Shown here: one piece after another, positions 24,086-32,752 of the stretch
How the letters are laid out: every line of letters begins with the position of its first letter
Position numbering within the stretch: the stretch's first letter is position 1
DNA from: CAZCGA01 sp964498075
GTDB lineage: Bacteria; Desulfobacterota; Binatia; HRBIN30
Assembly (NCBI GenBank): GCA_964498075.1
Contig: CAZCGA010000046.1
Coordinates: 1-42,165 of the forward strand
Length of the DNA stretch: 42,165 nucleotides
Reading direction: 5' to 3'
Made by a program: the position numbers and the translations under genes
Notes under the pieces: model-generated
What the model was told of the DNA's origin: nothing
Seen by the model: only the letters and a program-made list of their open reading frames with translations
Database searches by the model: none

Positions 24086-26923
24086 CTACCGCTGCCGATC
24101 GAACCCTCGCCGTGCGCTAAGGAAACCCAACAGTGGCACGAGAAGCATCCAAGCCGCGCGACCGCGGGTCTGTTGAACCAGAATCGTCGAACAGCCGTCG
24201 GCGGAGCCGGGCGCGCTGGGTGGCATCGATGGCGCGGTGAAACTCGTTCCGTCCGACCCATTCAGCTTGACGACGGTGAAGTCCCACCCGGTCAGGGAAT
24301 TCTCCGTGAATCCGACCGCTGCTACGTCGCCGTGCGCGTCCACTGCAACCTGAAAACCGGCATCCGTCGGGGCAACCCCGTCGGTACGATTGCCGTTGAA
24401 ATTACGCCGCCACAGCGCGTGGCCATCTGCCGCCGCCAGCTTGATCACGGTGAAATCGAAGCCGGTGCCGTTAAACGTGGTGCCGGTTGCGATCGGATCT
24501 CCGGACCGGTCCAACCCGACGGCGACAGCGAGATCTTGGTCTCCACCGCCGTCATACACCGTGCGCCACAGCTCGGCGCCGCTCGCACCGGCGAGCTTCA
24601 CCACCACGAAGTCGAGGATGGTCTTTGCATTACTGATGCCCCCTGCCGCCAGGACATCGCCGGCCGCATCCACCACGACGGCGCGGGCGCTGTCGAATCC
24701 GTCGGCCGTGCCCTTGATAGCGGCCCGCCACAATTCGGTACCGCTCGACCCTTCGAACTTGATCACGGTAAAGTCGGAGCCGGGAGCAGTGTTCTGCGTC
24801 GAGCCGACGGCTACGACACCTCCCGCGCTATCGACCGCCACGGCCAAGGCCTGATCAATCCCGCCAGCGGTTCCGGAGACCTCCTGGCGCCAGATCTCTG
24901 CGCCGCTTGATCCCCGGAGTTTGGTCACCAAGAAGTCGGAGCGGCTGTCGAGGTTCTCGATCGTCCCCGCCGCGACAACGTCACCGCGCACGTCCACCGC
25001 CAGGGCATTGGCGATGTCCGGTCCATCGGCGCTCCCATTGATTACTCGTCGCCATTTCTCGCTACCGTCTGCGCCCGCGAACTCGATGACCGTGAAATCG
25101 GGTCCTGTGATCGCATTCTCGGTTTGGCCTGCAGCGATGACACTCCCCGCGCTGCCCAGAGTGAGCGCGGACGCTGCATCAAAGCCATTTGCAGTGCCAT
25201 TGATGCTCTGCTTCCACACACTCTTGCCGTCTACTCCGGAGAGCTTGATAACGGTGAAGTCGGGGCCGGTCTCAACGTTCTGGGTGACGCCCGCAGAGAC
25301 AACGTCGCCAGCTCCATCAACGACGACTGCCACCCCACGATCGACGCTGTCAGGAGCGCTCCCGTCAATCTCGCGTTCCCATTGCTTAGCGCCATTCCCG
25401 CCGGCGACCTTGACTATCGTGAAATCCCGTCGAGTACCGATGTTCAGTGTCTCGCCTGATGCGATCACGTCCCCGGCCGGGTCGAAAGCGACGGCCAGGG
25501 ATCGATCCGTGCTCAGGTTTCGGCTGCCATCGACGAGCCCGCGCCACAGTTCCTCACCGCTCACCGCGTCAAGCTTCACGGCGGCGAAGTCACGAGCGCC
25601 CGCACCGATGTTCCGGACTGAGCCGGCGGCGACGACATTGCCGGCCGCGTCCAGGGCGACTGCTTGGGCGGCGTTAAGACTCCCGGTGGGGTCGGTTCCC
25701 TGAAGCACGTTGCACCATTGCTCACCGCCGCTTGCGCCGGCGAGCTTGAAAACCGCGAAGTCGAAGACGTAGACGTTCCTACGGGGGGACGTACCCATAT
25801 TCGTGTGCGGTGCTTTGACATTGCCCGCGGCTACGACGTCTCCGGCAACGTCTACCTGGACCGCAGCGGGGCTAGCACCCCCGGCTGCGGCGCAGCCCCG
25901 ACTGCGCCACAGCTCTGCGCCGGTCGCGCCTGAGAACTTCACCACCGTCTCCTCGTCGCCGTTCGTGTCGACAATATAACCGGTGGCGACGACATCCCCG
26001 CTTGCGCCGAGCGCGACAGCGAACGCGTCTGCGCTGCCTCCGTCGTTGATCACCTGGCGCCACAGCTCGGCGCCACTCGACCCGGCGAATTTGACCACCG
26101 TGAAGCCCGTAGTGCTGCCCGCAGCTACTACGTCGCCGAATGCGTCTAGCCCGATCGCCTGAGCGACGCCTGCAGCGAACGGCGCCCCGTGCCACAGCTC
26201 CGCGCCGTCCGTTCCGGAGAGCTTGACGACGCCAAACACGGCGCCGCCATCCTCGTGGGTCTGGAACGAGCCCCCCGCGATCACGTCCCCCGTGGCATCG
26301 ACGGCCACGGTGGTGGCCGCGGCGTCGCCTCCGACTAGCAACCGGCGCCAGATCTCTGCGCCATCGCTACCGGAGAGCTTCACGACGATAAAGTCCGTGC
26401 CGCGGGTCTCGCTGTTGGTGGTGCTTCCCGCCGCCACGACATCTCCCGCGGCGTCCACCGCGACGGCTCCAGCTTCGTCGAACTGATCGGCCGAACCGTT
26501 GATCACTTGGCGCCAGATCTCGCCGCCATCCGCGCCGGAAAGTTTGACCGCAGTGAAATCCCTGAAGGTGCCGAGGTTCTGAGTCAGACCCACGGCAATA
26601 ACATCCCCACCAGCATCCAGCGCGACTGCGTTGGCCGAGTCGAAGAGAGACGAGTCAGTGCCGCCGATGAATCGGTGCCAGATCTCCTGCCCGCTCTTTC
26701 CAGAGAACTTGACCACGGTGAAGTCCTGGAAGGACGTGCCCGCGTTTTGGGTTCGTCCAACGGCGACGACATCTCCCGCGGCATCGACAACGAGGGCTTC
26801 GGCGCGATCGATACTCTCTGTCGCGGTACCGTTGAAGTTGATCTCCCAACCGGCCGCCCAGGTTGGGCTCAATGCCAGGCGCGAGGCTGCGAGCAGCACT
26901 GCCACGCGCGCCATTCGCGTCAT
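24086..26923 (-). CDS. Secreted SBBP-type beta-propeller protein with Cys-containing C-terminal anchor
   Basis: 945 aa. Signal peptide MTRMARVAVLLAASRLAL to AWA-type cleavage, then about 16 repeats of 48-65 residues with the pattern 'AVAVDAAGDVVAAGxTxN...DFTVVKLSGxDGAELWRxxxNGxxDxxDxA'. This matches the SBBP / PQQ-like blade family and would fold as one or more beta-propellers. The tail has SADGCSTIL, a spacer, a hydrophobic segment AAWMLLVPLLGFLSA and RR: the shape of an exosortase- or rhombosortase-type sorting signal with a Cys before the helix. A TTG at 26944 is an alternative start. Probably a surface-exposed protein; ligand unknown. Confidence 0.85.
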   Translation of the reverse strand: MTRMARVAVLLAASRLALSPTWAAGWEINFNGTATESIDRAEALVVDAAGDVVAVGRTQNAGTSFQDFTVVKFSGKSGQEIWHRFIGGTDSSLFDSANAVALDAGGDVIAVGLTQNLGTFRDFTAVKLSGADGGEIWRQVINGSADQFDEAGAVAVDAAGDVVAAGSTTNSETRGTDFIVVKLSGSDGAEIWRRLLVGGDAAATTVAVDATGDVIAGGSFQTHEDGGAVFGVVKLSGTDGAELWHGAPFAAGVAQAIGLDAFGDVVAAGSTTGFTVVKFAGSSGAELWRQVINDGGSADAFAVALGASGDVVATGYIVDTNGDEETVVKFSGATGAELWRSRGCAAAGGASPAAVQVDVAGDVVAAGNVKAPHTNMGTSPRRNVYVFDFAVFKLAGASGGEQWCNVLQGTDPTGSLNAAQAVALDAAGNVVAAGSVRNIGAGARDFAAVKLDAVSGEELWRGLVDGSRNLSTDRSLAVAFDPAGDVIASGETLNIGTRRDFTIVKVAGGNGAKQWEREIDGSAPDSVDRGVAVVVDGAGDVVSAGVTQNVETGPDFTVIKLSGVDGKSVWKQSINGTANGFDAASALTLGSAGSVIAAGQTENAITGPDFTVIEFAGADGSEKWRRVINGSADGPDIANALAVDVRGDVVAAGTIENLDSRSDFLVTKLRGSSGAEIWRQEVSGTAGGIDQALAVAVDSAGGVVAVGSTQNTAPGSDFTVIKFEGSSGTELWRAAIKGTADGFDSARAVVVDAAGDVLAAGGISNAKTILDFVVVKLAGASGAELWRTVYDGGGDQDLAVAVGLDRSGDPIATGTTFNGTGFDFTVIKLAAADGHALWRRNFNGNRTDGVAPTDAGFQVAVDAHGDVAAVGFTENSLTGWDFTVVKLNGSDGTSFTAPSMPPSAPGSADGCSTILVQQTRGRAAWMLLVPLLGFLSARRGFDRQR

Positions 26924-26944
26924 AGGTGACGCGGTTCGATTCAA

Positions 26945-27354
26945 GATTGTACCTCGACCGTCGCCATGTTCGCATCCGTATCAGAGGATACATGAACTTG
27001 CCTAGACTTGGAACGCAATCCATCAAATCCACCCTCATGCGGTAGTTGCCAATAGGCTTCGCATGAATCGCATCGTGCGAATCAGGTGGTAGGGTGACTG
27101 GCACCACCGGCTCAGGTTGGCGTACAAATACAAGAGCAAGGATGCCACTGAGCGGCCCGGCAGGTCACCTCTGGCGAGAGGCTGAACGCGTCACACACGA
27201 GGCGACGCTCGGCGAATCGCCTCGCCAACGCGAACGGCATGGACGGTCGCCGCGATGTCGGGGGTGCCGGTTAGCTCGGCGAAGGCGTCGTCAGCTATCG
27301 CTGGCGACGCAGCGGACGAACAGAGCTACCGTTCTCCTACCCGCGCGACGCGGT
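26945..27354. other. Intergenic stretch with no supported gene
   Basis: About 410 bases between the beta-propeller gene and the second 40-bp repeat. A plus-strand frame at 27094-27402 encodes an Arg-rich, low-complexity peptide without family features and with weak coding character. No hairpin, tRNA or promoter stands out. It should carry the promoter of the leftward beta-propeller gene. Confidence 0.4.
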
Positions 27355-27394
27355 GCTCGATACACCGGCGCGACGGCGATTGTCGAGCCGCGAG
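27355..27394. repeat. 40-bp repeat, copy 2
   Basis: Begins GCTCGATACACCGGCGCGAC; 37 of 40 bases match 24017-24056 in direct orientation. It ends about 40 bases before the fused methyltransferase-glycosylase gene. Confidence 0.8.
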
Positions 27395-27434
27395 GCCATT
27401 GATGCAGCCTGCCTCAGTCGCATAGCCTAGGCGC

Positions 27435-28544
27435 ATGGATGCGACCACGGCACAGGTCTACGAGGCGCGCGCCCGCGACTGGATCGCCGCGCGCCGCCCG
27501 GCGGCCATCGAGGACGGACGGCTCGACGCGTTCATCCGCGGCCTGCGGCCGGGCGCACGGATCGTCGACCTCGGCTGCGGGCCGGGATGGTACGCCGAGC
27601 GGCTCCACACTCGCGGCTTCGACGTGGTTGCGGTCGACATCGCGGCGTCCATGCTAGCCGAGACCGGCCGGCGCGCGCCGAGCGTGCCACGAGTGCGTGC
27701 GGATCTGGCGGCGCTGCCGCTCGCCGACCGCTCGCTGGACGCCGCCTGGGCGAAGAGCTGCTATCAACACTTGCCGCGTCACGATCTACCGCTCGCCTTG
27801 GCGCGGCTGCATGCGGCGGTGCGACCGCGCGGGCGCGTCGATATGACGCTCGCCGATTTGCGTCAGGCCGATCCGACCCTCGAAGAGCTGGCGCTCGGCG
27901 AGGCGGAACGGCGGTTCGCGGATGACGACTTTCCCGGGCGATTGTTTTCGCTGCACACGCCCGTGCGTGCGCGGGCGTTGCTCGAAGGTGCGGGCTTCGA
28001 GTGCATCCGCATCACGCGGTTGCGCCGCGGCTTCTGGCTGTGGATTCGGGCGCGGCGTGCACGCACGCTGTCGGATCTCGTCCAGCCAGGTTTGCGTCTG
28101 CTCGTCTGCGGCCTGAATCCGTCGCTGTACAGTGCCGACGCCGGCATCCCGTTCGCGCGTCCGGGGAACCGCTTCTGGCCGGCGGCGCGACGAGCGGGCC
28201 TCATCGTCCGCGACCGCGATCCGCTCGATGCGCTGCGGCGTGGAATCGGGATGACCGATCTCGTGAAGCGCGCCACCGCAGCTGCCGGAGAGTTGCTGGC
28301 CGACGAATACTCCCGCGGCCTGCGCCGCGTCGAACGCCTCGTGCGGCTGTACCGTCCAGGTACGACCTGCTTCGTTGGTCTCGAAGGTTGGCGCCGCGCC
28401 GTCGACCGCACCGCGCCGCCGGGATGGATCGCTGGCGGTTTCGGCGGACAGGCGGCGTACCTCATGCCGTCGACTTCCGGACGCAACGCGCGTGTGCCGC
28501 TAAGCGAGCTGGCCGCGCACCTGCGCCGCGCCGCTGCGAGTTGA
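27435..28544 (+). CDS. Fusion: SAM methyltransferase + Mug-type mismatch DNA glycosylase
   Basis: 369 aa with two separate enzymes in one frame. Residues about 40-205 are a class I methyltransferase: ARIVDLGCGPGWYAERL (motif I), VVAVDIAASML, CYQHLPRHDLPLALARL and RPRGRVDMTLAD. Residues about 219-369 are a uracil/thymine DNA glycosylase of the Mug/TDG family 2: LLVCGLNPSLYSADAGIPFA with Asn228 at the Mug catalytic position, then PGNRFWPAARRAG, GMTDLVKR and the second motif MPSTSGRNA (Mug NPSGLSR). Mug removes U or T opposite G. The glycosylase has no start codon of its own near the join. What the methyltransferase half modifies is unknown. Confidence 0.9.
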   Translation: MDATTAQVYEARARDWIAARRPAAIEDGRLDAFIRGLRPGARIVDLGCGPGWYAERLHTRGFDVVAVDIAASMLAETGRRAPSVPRVRADLAALPLADRSLDAAWAKSCYQHLPRHDLPLALARLHAAVRPRGRVDMTLADLRQADPTLEELALGEAERRFADDDFPGRLFSLHTPVRARALLEGAGFECIRITRLRRGFWLWIRARRARTLSDLVQPGLRLLVCGLNPSLYSADAGIPFARPGNRFWPAARRAGLIVRDRDPLDALRRGIGMTDLVKRATAAAGELLADEYSRGLRRVERLVRLYRPGTTCFVGLEGWRRAVDRTAPPGWIAGGFGGQAAYLMPSTSGRNARVPLSELAAHLRRAAAS

Positions 28545-28578
28545 CCCTGCGCGCCCGAAAAGAATAGTCTCGCACGTG

Positions 28579-29829
28579 ATGAGCACCTGGTTCGACACGG
28601 CACGCTTCGGCATGTTCATCCATTGGGGGCTGAGCAGCGTCCACGGCTGGGAGCTGTCGTGGCCGCTGGTCGGCGGCGTGTCGAGCTTGGCGCAGGGCCA
28701 AAGCGTGTCGATCGATAGATACTACGCCGGTGCCCGCGTCTTCGATCCGCAGCACTACGACCCGCGGCAGTGGGCGCGCCTGGCGCGGCGGCTCGGCATG
28801 CAGTACGCCGTCCTGACGACGAAGCATCACGAGGGCTTCGCGATGTTCGATACGCAGCGGTCGGACTTCTCGGTCATGCACGCGCCGTACGGCAAGGACA
28901 TCGTGCGCGCCTACGTCGACGCGTTCCGCGCCGAAGGCCTGCGCATCGGCATGTACTTCTCGTTGAGCGATTGGCACCACCCCGACTATCCGCCGTTCAC
29001 CGAAGCGGCGAAGCCGTACGATTTCTTCAAGCTTCCGCAACCGACGCCGGCGCAGTGGGCTCGCTACCTCGATGTCCTGTTCGGGCAGGTGCGCGAGCTG
29101 CTGACCAACTACGGCCGCGTCGATGTGCTGTGGTTCGACGGCCAGTGGGAGCGCCAGCCCGAGCAGTGGAAGGCCTCCGAGCTGTGCGCCCTCATCCGCT
29201 CGTTGCAGCCGGACATTCTCATCAACGATCGGCTGCCGGGCGGCGGTGACTTCGACACGCCGGAGCAGTTCATCCCGGCGCAGCCGCCGGGTCGCGCCTG
29301 GGAGACGTGCATGACCATCAACGAAAGCTGGGGCTACAACCGGAGCGACACGCAGCACAAGTCGCCGCGCCAGCTGATCCATGCCCTCTGCGAGGTGGCC
29401 GGCAAAGGCGGTAACCTGCTGCTGAACGTCAGCCCGATGGGCGACGGCCGCTTGCCGTCCGAGCAAGTCGAGCGACTGGAAGCCGTGGCGCAGTGGATGG
29501 CTGGGAATTCCGAGAGCATCATCGGCACCACCCCCGGACTCGAGCCGTGGCAGTTCTACGGACCGTCGACCCGCAAGGGCGACACGATATATCTGCACCT
29601 GCTGATGAAGCCGTACGAGACGGTGGCGGTGCGTGGCGTACCGATCAAGCGCATCCGCGCTGTCCGCGCGCTCGCCGGCGGCGCACCGCTGCACCATACG
29701 ACCCGCTGCGCGATCATCGACGCCATGTTCAACGCCGATCCGCTGGGTGAGCTGACGATCACGGTGCCGGAGTCGGTCGTGGATGCGTACGCGACGGTGA
29801 TTGCTGTCGACGTCGAACCGCCATCATGA
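28579..29829 (+). CDS. Alpha-L-fucosidase, glycoside hydrolase family 29
   Basis: 416 aa. GH29 barrel features: FGMFIHWGLSSVHGWELSW at the start, TTKHHEGFAMFDT, DIVRAYVDAFRAEGLRIGMY with FSLSDWH, and VDVLWFDGQW with the nucleophile Asp187, then INDRLPGGGDFDTPEQ and GGNLLLNVSPMGDGRLP. It hydrolyses alpha-L-fucosides. No signal peptide is seen, so it appears cytoplasmic, unlike many family members. A GTG directly before the ATG is an alternative start. It overlaps the convergent SDR gene by 6 bases. Confidence 0.93.
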   Translation: MSTWFDTARFGMFIHWGLSSVHGWELSWPLVGGVSSLAQGQSVSIDRYYAGARVFDPQHYDPRQWARLARRLGMQYAVLTTKHHEGFAMFDTQRSDFSVMHAPYGKDIVRAYVDAFRAEGLRIGMYFSLSDWHHPDYPPFTEAAKPYDFFKLPQPTPAQWARYLDVLFGQVRELLTNYGRVDVLWFDGQWERQPEQWKASELCALIRSLQPDILINDRLPGGGDFDTPEQFIPAQPPGRAWETCMTINESWGYNRSDTQHKSPRQLIHALCEVAGKGGNLLLNVSPMGDGRLPSEQVERLEAVAQWMAGNSESIIGTTPGLEPWQFYGPSTRKGDTIYLHLLMKPYETVAVRGVPIKRIRAVRALAGGAPLHHTTRCAIIDAMFNADPLGELTITVPESVVDAYATVIAVDVEPPS

Positions 29830-30702
29830 CCGGGAGGGCGAGGCTCCCGCCGAGCCGTTCCCGCCTGGCGTTCGTCGGGCCCGTCGCTGAGCGACGCGGG
29901 CGACGGTGCGATCCATCACGCGTGCGACGAGCCCTGGCGCCAAGCGCTTGGCGAGGACACTGAGGCGGCCGTCCATGCCGGGGATGATGAGGAATGCACG
30001 ACGGGCCATGCCGCGCAGCAGGGCGTCGGCGACCGCATCGGCGCTCATTACCCGCGCGCTTGCCGAGATGGCTTGCGTTTCTTCCGGCTTGGTGACGTTC
30101 TCTGCGGCGAGCCCCGGCGTGTCGGTGTCGGGTGGGCAGAGGACAGAGACGGTCACGCCGTACGGCTTCAGCTCGCTACGCAGTGCCTCGGAGAAGCCGA
30201 CGAGGGCGAACTTCGACGCGCAGTAGTCGGTGTAGCCGAAGACGCCGATGAGCCCCGCGATCGACGCAGTGTTCACGACGTAGCCGCGGCGCGCCTTCAG
30301 GTGCGGCAGCAGCGCCTGCACGGTGCTCCAGCTGCCGTGAAGGTTCACGCGCAGCGTGTCGGCGAACTGCTCGTACGAGATCTCCTCGAAGTGGCGTGGG
30401 CGCGCGCCGCCGGCGCAATTGATGAGCACGGCCGGCGCGCCAAGCGCCGCCACCGTGGAGGCCATGACGTCCCTGACACCGGCGTGGTCGCCCACGTCCA
30501 GCTCGCGGTACGCCACGCGCTGGTCGGGGCGCTGCCGCACCGCAGCAATTGTCTCGACGGCCCGTTCGAGCAGCTCGCGGCGGCGCGCGAAGATGGTGAC
30601 GTCCGCGCCCAGCCCCGCGACGCGCGAAGCGACGGCGAGGCCGATACCCATCGACCCTCCGGTGAGGTACACGTGCTTGCCTCGGAACTCAGCTGGTTGC
30701 AT
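29824..30702 (-). CDS. Short-chain dehydrogenase resembling 3-ketodihydrosphingosine reductase
   Basis: 292 aa. NADP(H)-type start GKHVYLTGGSMGIGLAVASR, then NCAGGARPRHFEEISYEQF, catalytic Ser in NTASIAGLIGVFG and YTDYCASKFAL (Tyr/Lys). The block LKPYGVTVSVLCPPDTDTPG followed by LAAENVTKPEETQ is very close to the KDSR signature, which marks reduction of 3-ketodihydrosphingosine in sphingolipid synthesis. No serine palmitoyltransferase is nearby, so the substrate may be another long-chain ketone. GGAGGT eight bases before the ATG supports the start. Confidence 0.88.
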   Translation of the reverse strand: MQPAEFRGKHVYLTGGSMGIGLAVASRVAGLGADVTIFARRRELLERAVETIAAVRQRPDQRVAYRELDVGDHAGVRDVMASTVAALGAPAVLINCAGGARPRHFEEISYEQFADTLRVNLHGSWSTVQALLPHLKARRGYVVNTASIAGLIGVFGYTDYCASKFALVGFSEALRSELKPYGVTVSVLCPPDTDTPGLAAENVTKPEETQAISASARVMSADAVADALLRGMARRAFLIIPGMDGRLSVLAKRLAPGLVARVMDRTVARVAQRRARRTPGGNGSAGASPSRS

Positions 30703-30797
30703 TCTTGTCGACCTCCGATGCCACCCCGATAGGCCAGCGCTGAGGTGGAACGCAAACGCACCAACGTGGCAAACGCGGCGCTTGCCGGCGGTTGCTC

Positions 30798-30820
30798 CAT
30801 GTAATACAAACGCATACATG
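30798..30820 (+). promoter_or_regulatory. Possible VapB operator
   Basis: CATGTA (30798-30803) and TACATG (30815-30820) form a perfect 6-base inverted pair around an AT-rich core containing TAATAC. It covers the antitoxin start codon. Ribbon-helix-helix antitoxins commonly bind such palindromes over their own promoter; inferred from position only. Confidence 0.35.
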
Positions 30821-31093
30821 CCTGGCGGGAAGGTGATGACGTTGCGGATCGATCCCGAGCTGTTCGCCGAGCTGCGCGACGTGGCCAAGGCGGAGCACCG
30901 CAGCGTGTCGGCCCACGTCCTCTCTCTCGTACGTCGGGACTTAGATGAGAAGCCGACGCGACGGCGCCGACGGCCGCTGCCCACAATGGGATGGTTGCAG
31001 CACCTCAAGGCTCCCGACCGACTAGAGGAGTTTCGGCGTATCCGGCGGGCGCTCTCGCGCCGCTTCGTCGCGCGGCGTTCGAAGGCGACGTGA
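30818..31093 (+). CDS. Ribbon-helix-helix antitoxin (VapB-like)
   Basis: 91 aa. The N-terminal MTLRIDPELFAELRDVAKAE and HRSVSAHVLSLVRRDLDE form a ribbon-helix-helix DNA-binding unit (strand, helix, helix). The rest is basic (PTRRRRRP) with an EEFRRIRRALSRR helix that could contact the toxin. Its TGA overlaps the toxin GTG as GTGA. Probably represses its own operon and neutralises the PIN toxin next to it. Confidence 0.82.
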   Translation: MPGGKVMTLRIDPELFAELRDVAKAEHRSVSAHVLSLVRRDLDEKPTRRRRRPLPTMGWLQHLKAPDRLEEFRRIRRALSRRFVARRSKAT

Positions 31094-31482
31094 CAGCGTA
31101 CGTCCTCGATACGCATACGTTCGTTTGGTTCGTCCGCGGCCGCCGACTTCCCAAGGCTGCGGCCCGCGCGCTGCGCGAGGTTGATACAGGGCGCACGCGC
31201 GCCTGGATCCCAGCCGTTGTCGCCGTGGAGCTTGCGATGCTGCACGAGCGCGGGCGCAGCGCGATCGGCATTCCCGAGCTGGAGGCGACGATGCTGCGCA
31301 ACCCCGAGATCCAACTCTTGCCCCTCGATTTCGCGCAGGCGAAAGAGTTCGCGCTGCTGTCTGCCGTGCGTGACCCGTTCGATCGACTCATCGTCGCAGC
31401 CGCGCGTAGCGTTCGTTGCTCCCTACTCTCGGGTGATGAAGCCATCGCGGCGAGTGGGCTGGTGCACGTCATCTGGGACTGA
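31090..31482 (+). CDS. PIN-domain toxin (VapC-like ribonuclease)
   Basis: 130 aa. The PIN-domain acidic residues are in place: Asp7 in YVLDTHTFVW, Glu47 in AVVAVELAML, Asp98 in RDPFDRLIVAAA and Asp116 in LLSGDEAI. These hold Mg2+ for cleavage of RNA, usually tRNA or rRNA loops in VapC. The GTG start overlaps the antitoxin stop, so the two are translated together. Earlier in-frame starts lie within the antitoxin and are rejected. No sign of decay. Confidence 0.88.
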   Translation: MTAYVLDTHTFVWFVRGRRLPKAAARALREVDTGRTRAWIPAVVAVELAMLHERGRSAIGIPELEATMLRNPEIQLLPLDFAQAKEFALLSAVRDPFDRLIVAAARSVRCSLLSGDEAIAASGLVHVIWD

Positions 31483-31586
31483 CCGGGCGCGAGGCGACGC
31501 CACAGGTGTCCGCCGAGCGCACCGCCACCGTGAGACTGGCGCCATCCGCCTTGACAGCGCTGCAGCGATCGGCGATCCCGAGACGC

Positions 31587-32741
31587 ATGCAGATCAACGG
31601 TTCCTGCGACGCGCGCTTCGCGCCGGTGCGTGAGGCGTTCGCCGAAAACTTCGTGCGCCACGGCGAGGTGGGCGCGGCGGTCTGCGTGTACTACCGCGGC
31701 CGCCCAGGCGTGGACCTGTGGGCCGGCGTCGCCGACGCGACCAGCGGCCGGCTCTGGGAGCGCGAGACGGCGGCGCTGGTGTTCTCCGCTACTAAGGGCG
31801 CCACCGCGGTCTGCGCCAACCTGCTCGCCGAGCGCGGCGTGCTCGACGTCGATGCGCCCATCGCGCGCTACTGGCCGGAGTTCGCCGCGAACGGCAAGGC
31901 GAGCATTCCGGTGCGCTGGGCGCTCTGCCACAAGGCGGGACTTGCGGCCGTCGATGGCGACCTCACGCTCGATCAAGTGCTCGCCTGGCAGCCCGTCGTC
32001 GCGGCCATCGCCGCGCAAGCGCCTCAGTGGGAACCGGGCAGCGCGCACGGCTACCACGCCCGCTCCTACGGCTGGATCGTCGGCGAGCTGGTACGGCGCA
32101 TCACCGGCCGCACACTCGGCCGCTTCTTCGCCGACGAAGTCGCCGCACCGCTCGGCCTCGACTTCTGGATCGGCCTGCCGGCGGCGGAGGAGCCGCGCGT
32201 CGCGACGCTCATCCCGCCGGCGACGCCCACCGACCCCGCAGTGCAGGAGTTGGTCGAGAAGTTCATGGGGCCTGACACGCTGCTCGGGCGCGTGCTGAAC
32301 GGGCCGTCGAACCTGTTTCACTACGACGACATGTGGAACCGCCGTGCGCTGCACGCCGCCGAGATGCCCTCGTCGAACGGCATCGGCACGGCACGTGCCG
32401 TCGCCCGCATGTATGCCGCCTTGCTCGGCGAGGTCGATGGCGTGCGCCTGCTGCGTCCCGAGACCGTGCAGCGTGCGCGCCAAGTCGAGAGCACCGGTCC
32501 CGACAAGGTGATCCTGCTGCCGACCGCCTTCGGTCTCGGCTTCATGCTGTCGCCCAGCTTGTCACTGTCGGCCGGGCCCGCCTGTTTCGGTCATCCCGGC
32601 GCCGGCGGCTCGCTCGGCCTCGCCGATCCGGACGCCGGCTTCACGTTGGGCTACGTGATGAATCGCATGGACCTCGGGCTCACCGGCGATCCCCGCGCCC
32701 ACGGCCTGGTCGCCGCGGTGTACGCGTCGTTGGCCGGCTGA
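31587..32741 (+). CDS. Serine hydrolase of the class C beta-lactamase fold (family VIII esterase-like)
   Basis: 384 aa. FSATKG holds the S-x-x-K nucleophile pair, preceded by the family context ETAALVF. AHGYHARSYGWIVGELV carries the tyrosine motif, and FGHPGAGGSLGLADP replaces the KTG/HxG element. DLWAGVADATSGRLW at the N-terminus is typical of the EstB/LACT group. It probably hydrolyses esters or D-amino peptides rather than antibiotics. No signal peptide is evident. The ATG at 31587 begins the fold; a 27-residue upstream extension is unsupported. Convergent with fur. Confidence 0.88.
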   Translation: MQINGSCDARFAPVREAFAENFVRHGEVGAAVCVYYRGRPGVDLWAGVADATSGRLWERETAALVFSATKGATAVCANLLAERGVLDVDAPIARYWPEFAANGKASIPVRWALCHKAGLAAVDGDLTLDQVLAWQPVVAAIAAQAPQWEPGSAHGYHARSYGWIVGELVRRITGRTLGRFFADEVAAPLGLDFWIGLPAAEEPRVATLIPPATPTDPAVQELVEKFMGPDTLLGRVLNGPSNLFHYDDMWNRRALHAAEMPSSNGIGTARAVARMYAALLGEVDGVRLLRPETVQRARQVESTGPDKVILLPTAFGLGFMLSPSLSLSAGPACFGHPGAGGSLGLADPDAGFTLGYVMNRMDLGLTGDPRAHGLVAAVYASLAG

Positions 32742-32752
32742 GTGCGGCGCGT

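Noticed and set aside
26655..27107. 150-residue minus-strand frame upstream of the propeller gene
   Set aside because: Overlaps the propeller signal peptide in another frame; no support.
27094..27402. 102-residue plus-strand frame before the fusion gene
   Set aside because: Arg-rich, low complexity, no family and no ribosome site; overlaps the 40-bp repeat.
28462..29697. 411-residue minus-strand frame opposite the fucosidase
   Set aside because: Shadow of GH29; no family features.
31005..32483. 492-residue minus-strand frame opposite the serine hydrolase and VapC
   Set aside because: No recognisable motif, and both plus-strand genes have intact catalytic residues.
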